In this document: piece after piece, positions 1-7,914 of the stretch | Layout of the letters: each line of letters opens with the position of its first letter | How positions within the stretch are numbered: position 1 is the first letter of the stretch | Source: Streptomyces sp. NBC_01304 | GTDB lineage: Bacteria > Actinomycetota > Actinomycetes > Streptomycetales > Streptomycetaceae | Direction: 5' to 3' | Assembly (NCBI RefSeq): GCF_035975855.1 | Contig: NZ_CP109055.1 | Coordinates: 8,308,001 to 8,372,000 of the forward strand | Length of the DNA stretch: 64,000 nt | Made by a program: the position numbers and the translations under genes | The notes under the pieces: generated by a model | Databases searched by the model: none | Told to the model about the DNA's origin: nothing | What the model saw: the letters and a program-made list of their open reading frames with translations, nothing else

Positions 1-207
1 GCCTACCTCGACCGGCAGGACGCGAGAGGCGTCCACCTCACGCCCGAGGACGCCGGCGGGCTCGCCCGCGACGCACGGGTGGCCGAGCTGCTCGTCACCC
101 ACGTCGGGCCGACGCTCACCCCCGAAGCGGCAACCGAACGGGCCGCGGCGGTGTTCGGCGGACGGACCCTGACGGCGCGGCCCGGGCAGCGCCACCAGGT
201 GGGCTGA
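1..207 (+). CDS. MBL-fold metallohydrolase, C-terminal fragment
   Basis: This is the last 68 codons of a gene that begins before the window, read in frame from base 1 to the TGA at 205-207. The segment HLTPEDAGGLARDARV followed by LLVTHVGP, with a Pro/Gly-rich end, is typical of the C-terminus of metallo-beta-lactamase-fold hydrolases of the ribonuclease Z/YycJ kind. In that family the His of the LLxTH segment is a metal ligand. Substrate cannot be inferred from this fragment. Confidence 0.6.
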   Translation, partial: AYLDRQDARGVHLTPEDAGGLARDARVAELLVTHVGPTLTPEAATERAAAVFGGRTLTARPGQRHQVG

Positions 208-274
208 CGGCACGTCGGCCGGACCTGTCCGGCAACGCACCCCACCCCTACGCGGGTTGAGGGATCACCGCATA

Positions 275-344
275 CGATGCGGCATCGCATCCGTCAGGCG
301 ATATCCGTCAGGCGATATCCATATCCGTCATGCGTGATCCGTCA
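275..344. promoter_or_regulatory. palindrome plus CCGTCA iterons upstream of the S37 peptidase gene
   Basis: A perfect 6-1-6 palindrome, CGATGCGGCATCG, lies at 275-287. It is followed by four CCGTCA units at 291, 305, 325 and 339, two of them inside a tandem CCGTCAGGCGATAT duplication. The array ends about 20 bases before the chosen GTG at 366. This looks like a regulator binding region or a promoter-proximal repeat; no regulator can be named. Confidence 0.35.
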
Positions 345-365
345 CTCACCACGAGGGGCCCATAC

Positions 366-1700
366 GTGCGCACCAAGGCCATACCCGCGCTGCTCTGCGC
401 CGGAGTCATATCCGCCACCCTGCTCAGCGGCATCACCCCCGCCGCCGCCGCGGAACGTGCGAGCACCGCCGCCGCCCAGGACATCCGCGACCAGCTGGAG
501 AAGATACCCGGGCTCACGATCGTCAAGGTCGAGGACAAGGGCGGATTCCCCCTCTACACCCTGTCGTTGACCCAGCCCGTGGACCACAACAAGCCCTGGC
601 GCGGCACGTTCCAGCAGAGATTCACGCTCTGGCACAAGGCCACCGCCAAGCCGGTCGTCCACTACACCGGCGGCTACAACCTCTCCTCCAGCACCCGCGA
701 GCCCACCACCATCCTCGACGCCAACCAACTGAGCGTCGAGCACCGCTACTTCATCGACTCCCGGCCCGCGCCCGCCGTCCTCGACTGGGACGACCTGACC
801 GTCTGGCAGGAGGCGAGCGACGAGCACGCCATCGTCGAGGCCATCAAGCCGATCTACGGCAAGTCCAAGTGGATCGGCACCGGCGGCAGCAAGGGCGGGA
901 TGACGCAGACGTACCACGAGCGTTACTACCCGGACGACCTGGACGCCGTCGTCGCGTACGTCGCCCCGAACGACGCCAACAACAAGGACGACCGCGGCTA
1001 CGAGAAGTTCTTCAAGACCGTCGGCACCCCCGAGTGCCGGGCCGCGCTCAACGCCGTACAGCGCGAGATGCTGGTGCGCCGCGAGGCGATGCTGCCGAAG
1101 TTCGAGGCGATGGCCAAGGAGCAGGGCCTCACCTTCAACAACCTCGGATCGACCGACCGGGCCTATGAGTTCGCGGTCCTCGACCAGGTGTGGAACTTCT
1201 GGCAGAGCGGGACGGCCGCCGACTGCCCGACGATCCCCGACGCCAAGACCGTGAGCGACGACGAGCTGTACAAGTGGTCCTCGGAGCACGGTTTCTCCCC
1301 CTACTCCGACCAGGACCCGGGCGACGCCACCTCCGCGCCCTACTACCGGCAGGCCGCCGCCCAACTCGGCTGGGCGGACCTGAAGTTCAAGCACCTCAAG
1401 GACGTCCGCCACTACCCGGACATCTACCAGCCCAACTCGGTGCTGCCCGCCGATCTGCGCACCGAGTACGACGGCCGCGCCATCAAGGACGTCGACCGCT
1501 GGGTCTCCACCCGCGGCAAGCACATCATGTTCGTGTACGGCCAGAACGATCCGTGGAGCGCCGAGCGCTTCAAGCCCAGCAAGCACGACTCGTACCTGTA
1601 CGAGGTGCCCGGCTCCAACCACGGCGCCCGCATCGCGAACCTGCCCGCCGACGAGCGCGCTGCGGCCGAGGCGACGATCAAGCGCTGGGCCGGCCAGTAG
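366..1700 (+). CDS. secreted S37-family (tri)peptidyl aminopeptidase
   Basis: The product is an exported serine aminopeptidase of family S37, which removes tri- or tetrapeptides from protein N-termini outside the cell. The GTG at 366 is preferred over an in-frame ATG at 330. It follows a GAGGGG ribosome site and gives a clean signal peptide: VRTK, a hydrophobic stretch to about residue 22, then an AAAA cleavage region. The mature part contains HYTGGYN and the nucleophile motif GTGGSKGG, with Ser near residue 175. A likely Asp sits in GQNDPW and a likely His in GSNHG near the end, as expected for an alpha/beta hydrolase triad. At about 444 residues the length is normal for the family. The gene stands alone; the next gene starts 86 bases later behind a hairpin. 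Confidence 0.85.
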   Translation: MRTKAIPALLCAGVISATLLSGITPAAAAERASTAAAQDIRDQLEKIPGLTIVKVEDKGGFPLYTLSLTQPVDHNKPWRGTFQQRFTLWHKATAKPVVHYTGGYNLSSSTREPTTILDANQLSVEHRYFIDSRPAPAVLDWDDLTVWQEASDEHAIVEAIKPIYGKSKWIGTGGSKGGMTQTYHERYYPDDLDAVVAYVAPNDANNKDDRGYEKFFKTVGTPECRAALNAVQREMLVRREAMLPKFEAMAKEQGLTFNNLGSTDRAYEFAVLDQVWNFWQSGTAADCPTIPDAKTVSDDELYKWSSEHGFSPYSDQDPGDATSAPYYRQAAAQLGWADLKFKHLKDVRHYPDIYQPNSVLPADLRTEYDGRAIKDVDRWVSTRGKHIMFVYGQNDPWSAERFKPSKHDSYLYEVPGSNHGARIANLPADERAAAEATIKRWAGQ

Positions 1701-1726
1701 AGACGTAACAAGACGAAAACCTGAAC

Positions 1727-1787
1727 TGGCTCTCCCGCGGGCAGAATCCGGCCACCACGACCGGATTCCCGCCCGCGAGGAGAGCCA
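1727..1787 (+). promoter_or_regulatory. long hairpin covering the ribosome binding site of the purine permease gene
   Basis: Bases 1727-1751 pair with 1761-1787 around a 9-base loop. Only a few mismatches or bulges interrupt a stem of about 24 bp. The 3' arm contains the GAGGAGA Shine-Dalgarno and reaches the A of the permease ATG at 1787. A folded leader would hide the ribosome site. It may also or instead end transcription from the peptidase gene, whose stop is at 1700. No canonical purine-aptamer sequence is seen. Confidence 0.55.
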
Positions 1788-3271
1788 TGTCAGGACCATC
1801 GGGATCGTCAGGACCATCGGCATCAGCAGGACCGGAGCTCGGCAAGGCGGACGCGCCACCCCGCCACCCCGTCGACCGCTTCTTCAGGATCAGCGACAGG
1901 GGATCGTCGTACGCCCGTGAGATACGCGGCGGCTTCGCCACGTTCTTCACCATGGCCTACATCCTGGTGCTCAACCCGATCATCCTCGGGAGCGCCGAGG
2001 ACAAGTTCGGGCACCGGCTCGACGGCGCCGAACTGGTCACCGCCACCGCCCTGGTGGCCGCCGTGATGACCGTCGTCATGGGCATCGGCGGCAACCTCCC
2101 GCTCGCCATCGCGGCGGGCCTCGGCCTCAACGCCGTGGTCGCCTTCCAGATCGCGCCGCTGATGAGCTGGCCCGACGCGATGGGCCTGATCTTCGTCGAG
2201 GGCCTGCTGATCTGCGTCCTGGTCCTGACGGGGTTGCGCGAGGCGGTCATGCACGCCATCCCGCAGGAGCTCAAGCACGCCATCAGCGTCGGGATCGGGC
2301 TGTTCATCGCGTTCATCGGCTTCATCGACGCGGGCTTCGCCACCAGGATTCCCGGCGACACCGGGTCCGTGCCGGTCCAACTCGGCGCAGGCGGGCGGCT
2401 GATGGGCTGGCCGATCCTCGTCTTCTGCGTCGGCGTGCTGCTCACCGTCGCGCTGATGGCGCGCAAGGTGCGCGGGGCGATCCTGATCTCGATCGTCGCC
2501 GCCACCGCCGTCGCGATCGTCATCAACGAGCTCGCCGACATCAAGCCGGAGAGCTGGGGCCTGACCGTGCCCGCCCTCCCCGACAAGGTCGTCGACACCC
2601 CCGACTTCGGACTGCTCGGCGCCTTCAGCCCGTTCGGGGCGTTCGGTGCGGCGGGCGTCGGGGTCGTCACCGTCGTGCTGCTCATCTTCACGCTGATCCT
2701 GAGCGATTTCTTCGACACGATGGGCACGGTCGTCGGCATCTCCAGCGAGGCCGGGCTCCTCGACGAGCAGGGCAAGGTGCCGGGCCTCGGGCGCGTCCTG
2801 CTCATCGACGGGGTGGCGGCCGCCGCGGGCGGTGCGGCCTCCGCCTCGTCCAGCACCTCGTACATCGAGTCGGCGGCGGGCGTCGGCGAGGGGGCCAGGA
2901 CCGGGTTCGCCAACCTGGTCACCGGCGGGCTCTTCGCGCTCGCGCTGTTCTTCGCGCCGCTGGCCACGGTGGTGCCCGCGCAGGCCGCCGCGCCCGCGCT
3001 CGTGGCGGTCGGGTTCCTGCTGATGACGCAGGTCAAGCACATCGACTTCGGCCGCTGGGAGATCGGCATCCCGGCCTTCCTGACGATCGTCGTCATGCCC
3101 TTCACGTACTCGATCACCAATGGGATCGGGGCCGGGTTCGTGGCGTACGTCGTCATCAAGGCGGTGCTCGGGAAGGTGCGGGACATCCACTGGCTGCTGT
3201 GGGGCGCGGCGGCGCTGTTCCTCGTGTACTTCGCGATCGATCCGCTGGAGCAGCTGCTCGGCGTGAAGTGA
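1787..3271 (+). CDS. NCS2-family purine permease (AzgA/PbuG type)
   Basis: The 494-residue polytopic inner-membrane protein matches the hypoxanthine/guanine/adenine:proton symporters of the AzgA branch of nucleobase permeases. The N-terminal TFFTMAYILVLNP segment, the SDFFDTMGT segment and the SSTSYIESAAGVGEGARTG stretch around residues 350-370 are family hallmarks. A GAGGAGA site lies directly before the ATG. The first about 35 residues are Ser/Gly/Pro-rich and probably cytoplasmic. The gene appears monocistronic, and the hairpin described at 1727-1787 may control its translation. Confidence 0.9.
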   Translation: MSGPSGSSGPSASAGPELGKADAPPRHPVDRFFRISDRGSSYAREIRGGFATFFTMAYILVLNPIILGSAEDKFGHRLDGAELVTATALVAAVMTVVMGIGGNLPLAIAAGLGLNAVVAFQIAPLMSWPDAMGLIFVEGLLICVLVLTGLREAVMHAIPQELKHAISVGIGLFIAFIGFIDAGFATRIPGDTGSVPVQLGAGGRLMGWPILVFCVGVLLTVALMARKVRGAILISIVAATAVAIVINELADIKPESWGLTVPALPDKVVDTPDFGLLGAFSPFGAFGAAGVGVVTVVLLIFTLILSDFFDTMGTVVGISSEAGLLDEQGKVPGLGRVLLIDGVAAAAGGAASASSSTSYIESAAGVGEGARTGFANLVTGGLFALALFFAPLATVVPAQAAAPALVAVGFLLMTQVKHIDFGRWEIGIPAFLTIVVMPFTYSITNGIGAGFVAYVVIKAVLGKVRDIHWLLWGAAALFLVYFAIDPLEQLLGVK

Positions 3272-3334
3272 CCTCCCGGCGGGGACTCCGGCACGGCCTG
3301 GGACTTGGTGAAGCGAGATAGGTTGTAATCCTGA

Positions 3335-3355
3335 CTAGATGGCTCTACCGTCTAG
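3335..3355. promoter_or_regulatory. imperfect palindrome upstream of the CPBP-like gene
   Basis: CTAGATGG and CCGTCTAG form arms with 7 of 8 matches around a 5-base centre, 24 bases before the ATG at 3379. The position suits an operator for the downstream CPBP/PadR/HAAS genes, and the coupled PadR protein is the obvious candidate. The sequence is not a known PadR consensus, so the link is inference. Confidence 0.3.
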
Positions 3356-3378
3356 GTAGCTTCAGATAGGGGGACCTC

Positions 3379-4128
3379 ATGGACCGCTTCACCATCTCGC
3401 CGGAGTTCGCGACGGCGTCCACGATCATCACGGCCGCTCTGGCCACGTATCTCGCCGTCGGCGAGCCGTGGTTGGGGCGGCGGATGTTCGCCTCGCTCAA
3501 GGCCCGCAGGGACAGCGAGCCGCAGGCGTTGATCCGCTACTACCTCCTCGGGGTGGCGTGCTGGGCGGGCTTCGCGGCCCTCGCCCTGCTCGCCTTCGCC
3601 CTGTCGGACGGCTTCGCGGCCGCCGACCTCGGGTTCGGGGCGCCCGAGCAGCCCGGGTACGCGGTGTTCTTCGGCGCGCTGTTCGTGGTGCTTGCGCTCG
3701 CCACCGGCCGGTCGTTCCACAAGATGGCCGTCGAGGGCAAGCACGTCCCCGGCCTGGACACCCTGGACGCGATGCTCCCGCGCACCGAGCGGGAGCGGCG
3801 GTACGCGGCCGGGATGGCCGTGGCCTCCGGGATCTGCGCCGAACTCGTCTACCGGGGCCTGCTCATCGCCTTCGGCGTCGGCGTGCTCGGGCTCAACCTC
3901 TATGTGGCGGCGGGCATTTCGCTGGTGATCTACGCGGCGGCCGGGTGGTACCAGGGCGGCAAGGGCGTGCTGCTCTTCGGTCTGTACGGGGGGCTGATGA
4001 CCGGGCTCTACCTCGTCACCGGAAGCCTCGCCGTGCCGATCGTCGCGAACGTGGCGCTCGCCCTGCGGGACCTGGTGCTGATCCCGGTGGTCGCAGGCGG
4101 ACGTTCCGCGGCGCCGCGTACGGTCTGA
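3379..4128 (+). CDS. CPBP-like (CAAX protease-related) membrane protein with altered active site
   Basis: The 249-residue protein has about seven hydrophobic segments and the layout of CPBP intramembrane proteases. The family motif 1 (EExxxR) appears as ICAELVYRG, with the first Glu replaced by Ala. In motif 2 the usual His is replaced in YAAAGWYQGG. In motif 3 the usual His-x3-Asn/Asp reads VANVALALRD, with Asn in the His position. It is probably a non-proteolytic relative. A GGGGGA ribosome site precedes the ATG. The PadR and HAAS genes follow after 33 bases, suggesting one regulated unit. Confidence 0.65.
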   Translation: MDRFTISPEFATASTIITAALATYLAVGEPWLGRRMFASLKARRDSEPQALIRYYLLGVACWAGFAALALLAFALSDGFAAADLGFGAPEQPGYAVFFGALFVVLALATGRSFHKMAVEGKHVPGLDTLDAMLPRTERERRYAAGMAVASGICAELVYRGLLIAFGVGVLGLNLYVAAGISLVIYAAAGWYQGGKGVLLFGLYGGLMTGLYLVTGSLAVPIVANVALALRDLVLIPVVAGGRSAAPRTV

Positions 4129-4130
4129 AC

Positions 4131-4142
4131 GTACCCGTGTAC
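4131..4142. promoter_or_regulatory. GTAC-N4-GTAC site before padR-like gene
   Basis: The 12-base GTACCCGTGTAC sequence sits between the membrane-protein stop and the PadR GTG start. It is a short inverted repeat in the position expected for autoregulation by a PadR-family repressor. The match is short, so it could be chance. Confidence 0.2.
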
Positions 4143-4161
4143 AGGTGAAAGGCAGAACACC

Positions 4162-4500
4162 GTGACCACCGATCGCCGGGCCAGCTGGTTCAAGGGCGTC
4201 CTCGACCTGATGGTCCTCGCCGGCCTCACCGGCGGTGAGAGCTATGGCTACGAGATCGCCAAGCAGCTGGCCGCTGCCGGCCTGGGCGAGATCAAGGGCG
4301 GCACCCTGTACCCCGTGCTCAACCGCCTGGAGGAGGCCGGCCTGGTGGCCGCCGAGTTCCGGGCGACCGAGAAGGGGCCGGGGCGGCGCTACTACGCGCT
4401 GACCGACGAGGGCCGGGCGACGCTCGGCGAACAGGGGCGGCTGTGGCTGGCGTTCGACGAGTCCGTACGTTCCGTCCTGGCCAAGGGCGGAGTGGCATGA
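4162..4500 (+). CDS. PadR-family transcriptional regulator
   Basis: This 112-residue winged-helix protein contains the family core GESYGYEIAKQLAAAG, then GTLYPVLNRLEEAGLV and GRRYYALTDEG, the recognition helix and beta-wing of PadR. It starts at a GTG. PadR proteins usually repress small neighbouring operons and respond to ligands or membrane stress. Its stop overlaps the next gene (ATGA at 4497-4500), so it is translated together with a HAAS-type partner. That pairing is common for PadR modules. Confidence 0.9.
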   Translation: MTTDRRASWFKGVLDLMVLAGLTGGESYGYEIAKQLAAAGLGEIKGGTLYPVLNRLEEAGLVAAEFRATEKGPGRRYYALTDEGRATLGEQGRLWLAFDESVRSVLAKGGVA

Positions 4501-5255
4501 GCGGGGATGGCATGAGCAGGGATGGCAGGAGCGGGGGATACCTCGACGAACTGGCCGCCCTGCTGCGGGACAAGGGCCTGCCCGACGACCATGTGGCGGC
4601 GACCGTCGGCGAGTTGGCGGCGCACCTGGAGGAGTCCGGCGGGGACGCGGAGGCCGAGTTCGGGCCGGCCGGCGAGTTCGCCGCGCAGCTCGCGCCCGAG
4701 GGCGGGGAGCGGGCCGAGGCGCCCGAGGGGCGGGTCGAGACCTGGCGCTGGACCGCCGACACCTTCGTGGACGAGGCGCTGCTCAATCGCTTCGGCGACG
4801 AGGGCTGGGAGGTCGACCGGGTCGACGCGCTCGGCCGCTTCGTCAGCCACCGCGACCCGGAGCAGCCCCAACGCTGGGAGTACCGGCGCGAGTTGATCAC
4901 GCGGGGCCGGGAGGGCATCGACGAGAAGCTGGCGCCGGACGGCTGGGAGGAGTGCGGGACCTGGGTGGTGTACGCCTGGTTCAAGCGCCCCAGGGCGGCG
5001 AGCCTCGGCCCGGCGGCGCAGCTCACCGCGCCCGTGCCGCCCGCGCCTGCGCGGTCGTCCTTCTTCAGTCGCCGCTTCTATGCGCTGATCGCGGCGATCG
5101 TGGTCGGTGTGATCGTGGCCGGGTTCGCGGTCGCGCTGTCCGAGGGTGAGGCGAGCACGGGGCTCGGGTTCGCGACGGGGCTGTTGGCGGGGGCGGCGGT
5201 GCCGTTGGGCGCGGTGGTCGGGGTGCGGGTGCTGCGGGAGCGGCGGCGACGCTGA
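4497..5255 (+). CDS. HAAS/DUF2812-like membrane protein coupled to PadR
   Basis: The ATG at 4497 overlaps the PadR stop; an earlier in-frame start at 4443 lies inside padR and is less likely. Residues about 10-65 (YLDELAALLRDKG ... EFAAQLA) resemble the helical HAAS signalling domain found next to PadR regulators. A soluble Trp-rich middle (about 80-165) follows, with WRWTADTF and FGDEGWEVDRVD like DUF2812. Two C-terminal transmembrane segments (about 195-245) finish the protein. It likely senses at the membrane or modulates the PadR protein. The exact function is unknown. Confidence 0.6.
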   Translation: MSGDGMSRDGRSGGYLDELAALLRDKGLPDDHVAATVGELAAHLEESGGDAEAEFGPAGEFAAQLAPEGGERAEAPEGRVETWRWTADTFVDEALLNRFGDEGWEVDRVDALGRFVSHRDPEQPQRWEYRRELITRGREGIDEKLAPDGWEECGTWVVYAWFKRPRAASLGPAAQLTAPVPPAPARSSFFSRRFYALIAAIVVGVIVAGFAVALSEGEASTGLGFATGLLAGAAVPLGAVVGVRVLRERRRR

Positions 5256-5411
5256 ATCCCCGGGCAGGAGCGGCGGCGCTGAAACCCCCGGATCGAGTGG
5301 GTGAATCGTCACCTCACTCATTGCGGCACGGTCCCACCCGCCACGAGCATGAAGGGGGTGGTCGTCGGGAAGACGTCCTGCGCCGTCCACTATCGACTGG
5401 GGTGAACACCC

Positions 5412-5780
5412 ATGCCCAACAAAGGCATTGAGAAGGTCTACGCCGTCGTCTGTGTCGCCGACTTCGAGGCGGCGCTCCGCTGGTACGAGGGCCTCCTCGG
5501 CCGCAGTCCCGACCACGCCCCCGCGGATGGTCTCGCCGAGTGGCACCTGGGCGGGCACGCCGCGATCCAGGTGTATCTGGACCCGGACCGGGCCGGGGAC
5601 TCGCTGCTCACGCTCTCCGTGAGCGACGTGGACAAGTACGCCAAGGTCATCGCGGGCAACGGCCTCGACCCCGAGGAGCCGGAGAACACCGACGGCGGCT
5701 ACCGCGTCAGCACGCTCGCCGACCCGTCGGGGAACACGGTGACCCTCGCCCAGCCCGTCGTGCCAGACTCGGCCAGGTGA
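5412..5780 (+). CDS. VOC (glyoxalase/bleomycin resistance) family protein
   Basis: This 122-residue single-domain protein shows the beta-alpha-beta-beta-beta VOC fold pattern: VYAVVCVADFEAALRWYEGLLG near the start and a terminal LADPSGNTVTLAQP. It most resembles small VOC proteins of unassigned substrate. The GTG of the following acetyltransferase overlaps its stop (GTGA at 5777-5780), so the two are translationally coupled. Confidence 0.8.
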   Translation: MPNKGIEKVYAVVCVADFEAALRWYEGLLGRSPDHAPADGLAEWHLGGHAAIQVYLDPDRAGDSLLTLSVSDVDKYAKVIAGNGLDPEEPENTDGGYRVSTLADPSGNTVTLAQPVVPDSAR

Positions 5781-6334
5781 TCGACAACGGCAGCAGCAAC
5801 GGCAGCAGCAACGGCGGCACCATCGAGTACCGCACCGCCCGCCCCGCCGACCGGCCGCAGCTCGACGGCCTCGACGACTCGTTCCGCACCGCCGAGGTGT
5901 TCGTCGTGACCGCCCGCGAGGACGGCTTCGACCTGCGCCCCGTCCCCGTCGACCCGCCGCTGCACAAGAAGTACCCGCAGGACGACGACCTGGACGAGGC
6001 CGAGCACACCGTCGTCGCCGTCGAGGGCGGGCGGATCGTCGGGTTCGTCGCGCTCGGACACGAGGAGTGGAACCGCCGCCTCGCCGTCCGGCAGATCACG
6101 GTCGCCGACGCCCACCGGGCGCGGGGCATCGGCCGGGAACTCATGGCCAGGGCCGAGGCGTACGGGCGTGAACTGCGCGCCCGTACGCTCTGGCTGGAGG
6201 TCACCAGCGTCAACGCCCCCGCCGTCAGGGCGTACCGGCGCCTGGGCTTCGCCCTGAGCGGGCTCGACACCACGCTCTACACCGGCACGCCCGCGGAGGG
6301 CGAGATCGCGCTGTTCATGAGCAAGGCGCTCTGA
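5777..6334 (+). CDS. GNAT-family N-acetyltransferase
   Basis: The GTG at 5777 overlaps the VOC stop. The first about 13 residues are a low-complexity Ser/Asn/Gly run (SSNGSSNGG) from a short tandem repeat. The body has the GNAT signature: ITVADAHRARGIGRELMARAEAYGRE is the acetyl-CoA pyrophosphate loop, and NAPAVRAYRRLGFALSG follows. Substrate is unknown; an extended FDLRPVPVDPPLHKKYPQDDD region precedes the core. The gene converges on the penicillin-binding protein gene, with only four bases between their ends. Confidence 0.85.
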   Translation: MIDNGSSNGSSNGGTIEYRTARPADRPQLDGLDDSFRTAEVFVVTAREDGFDLRPVPVDPPLHKKYPQDDDLDEAEHTVVAVEGGRIVGFVALGHEEWNRRLAVRQITVADAHRARGIGRELMARAEAYGRELRARTLWLEVTSVNAPAVRAYRRLGFALSGLDTTLYTGTPAEGEIALFMSKAL

Positions 6335-6338
6335 ACGG

Positions 6339-7823
6339 TCAGCCCTTGAGGTAGGCCTGCATCATCGCCTTCGCGACCGGCGCCGCGAGCCCGTTGCCGC
6401 TGACCTCCGAGCGCGCGGCGTCCGAGTCCTCGATCAGGACGGCGACCGCGATCTGCTTGCCGTCCGAACCCTTCGCGTAGGACGTGAACCAGGCGTACGG
6501 CGTCTTGCTGTTGTTCTCGCCGTGCTGCGCGGTACCCGTCTTGCCGCCCACCGTCGCACCGGAGATCTGCGCGTTGGTGCCGGTGCCCTCCTTGATGACC
6601 GTCTCCATCGCCGACTGCAGCTCCTTGGCGGTCTGCTCGCCGACGATGCGCTTCGAGGACGCGTCCCCGTCGAAGTTCTGCAGCGAGTTGCCGTCGGCGT
6701 CGTTGATCTGGGACACCATGTGCGGGTCCTTCAGCTCACCGCCGTTCGCGATCGCCGCGGTCACCATCGCCATCTGCAACGGCGTGGCCGTCACGTCGAA
6801 CTGCCCGATGCCCGAGAGCGCGGTCTGCGCCTTGTCCATGCCCGACGGGTAGACGCTTTCCGAGGCCCGCACGGGGACGTCCTGCTTCTTGTCGTTGAAG
6901 CCGAACTTCTCCGCCATCGCCTTGAGCTTGTCCTGCCCGAGGTCGACCGCCATCTTGCCGAAGACGTTGTTGCAGGAGTACTGCAGCGCGGTCCGGATCG
7001 AGGCGTTCTCGCACGGCGCCGACGCGCTCTCGTTCTTCAGCGGCGTCGTGGTGCCGGGCAGCATGTAGGGGTTCGGGCTGTTCGTCTTCTCGTCCGCCGA
7101 CGAGTAGAGCCCGTCCTCCAGGGCGGCCGCCGCGACCACCAGCTTGAAGGTCGAACCCGGCGGCAGCGGCTGCCGCAGCGCCCGGTTGACCAGGGGCTTG
7201 TCCTCGTCCCCGGACAGCTTCTTCCAGGCGTCGCCGTCCGAGCTGCCGCTGATCTTCGAGGGGTCGTACGACGGCGTCGAGACCACGCCGAGGATCTTGC
7301 CGGTCGCCGGGTCGATGGCGACGGCCGCGCCCTTCTTGTCGCCGAGCGCCTTCTGCGCGGCCTTCTGTACGGCCGGGTCGATGGTCGTCAGTACGTCGCC
7401 GGGGTCGGCGCGCTTGTTGGCGAGGGTGTCGAGCGGGTTCTTCAGCCGGTTGTCCGTGCCGTCGAGGAGCTTCTGGTAGATGCCCTCGAGCTGGGTCGCC
7501 CCGTACACCTGCGAGCTGTACCCGGTCACCGCCGAGTAGAGGCTGCCGTCCTTGTACGTGCGCTTGTACGCGAGGTCGCCGCTCTTCGTCCTCTCCGATC
7601 CGGTGACCGCCTCGCCGGCCACGATGATGTTCCCGAGCGGGTACGCGTACTGCGAGATCGCGTTCCGCCGGTTGTTCTTGTTGTCCGCGAGGGCCTGACC
7701 TTCGTAGAACTGCACCCAGGTCGCCCTGATCAGCAGGGCGAGCACGAGCAGCAGCGTGAAGACCGAGGCGCGCCTGATCGTCTTGTTCATCGCACTGAGA
7801 GGGACGAACCGGGCGGAGGGCAT
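6339..7823 (-). CDS. class B penicillin-binding protein (PbpA-like transpeptidase)
   Basis: The 494-residue membrane-anchored DD-transpeptidase cross-links peptidoglycan. One N-terminal transmembrane helix (about 19-34) is followed by a non-catalytic domain. The penicilloyl-serine domain has all three motifs: GSTFK with Ser224, SCN near residue 280 and KTGTA near 427. No PASTA repeats are present. The ATG at 7823 has a good AAAGGA site six bases away. An internal ATG at 7790 gives the more usual MNKTIRR start but has no such site, so the longer form is preferred. The gene is not linked to an ftsW/rodA partner here. Confidence 0.85.
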   Translation of the reverse strand: MPSARFVPLSAMNKTIRRASVFTLLLVLALLIRATWVQFYEGQALADNKNNRRNAISQYAYPLGNIIVAGEAVTGSERTKSGDLAYKRTYKDGSLYSAVTGYSSQVYGATQLEGIYQKLLDGTDNRLKNPLDTLANKRADPGDVLTTIDPAVQKAAQKALGDKKGAAVAIDPATGKILGVVSTPSYDPSKISGSSDGDAWKKLSGDEDKPLVNRALRQPLPPGSTFKLVVAAAALEDGLYSSADEKTNSPNPYMLPGTTTPLKNESASAPCENASIRTALQYSCNNVFGKMAVDLGQDKLKAMAEKFGFNDKKQDVPVRASESVYPSGMDKAQTALSGIGQFDVTATPLQMAMVTAAIANGGELKDPHMVSQINDADGNSLQNFDGDASSKRIVGEQTAKELQSAMETVIKEGTGTNAQISGATVGGKTGTAQHGENNSKTPYAWFTSYAKGSDGKQIAVAVLIEDSDAARSEVSGNGLAAPVAKAMMQAYLKG

Positions 7824-7870
7824 CGTTCCTTTTGGCGCGCCTTTTTAGAGAGTCTTCATATTGCGGCCGG

Positions 7871-7914
7871 ATTCCTTATGCGCCGCCGACGAATTCTTTA
7901 TGCGCTGCCGACGA
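7871..7914. repeat. 22-bp tandem duplication at the 3' end of the response regulator gene
   Basis: Bases 7871-7892 and 7893-7914 match at 20 of 22 positions. The second copy (nearer the gene) contains the last codons and stop of the minus-strand response regulator. The first copy lies just beyond the stop and repeats the same codons plus a second TAA. It looks like a replication-slippage duplication with no coding effect. Confidence 0.6.

Noticed and set aside
1727..1787. Purine riboswitch before the purine permease
   Set aside because: The conserved three-way-junction core and loop sequences of the purine aptamer are not present; only a single long hairpin is seen.
342..1859. Minus-strand open frame of about 505 codons opposite the S37 peptidase
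   Set aside because: The plus strand carries a clear signal peptide, catalytic motifs and ribosome site; the opposite frame is compositionally biased with no recognisable domain.
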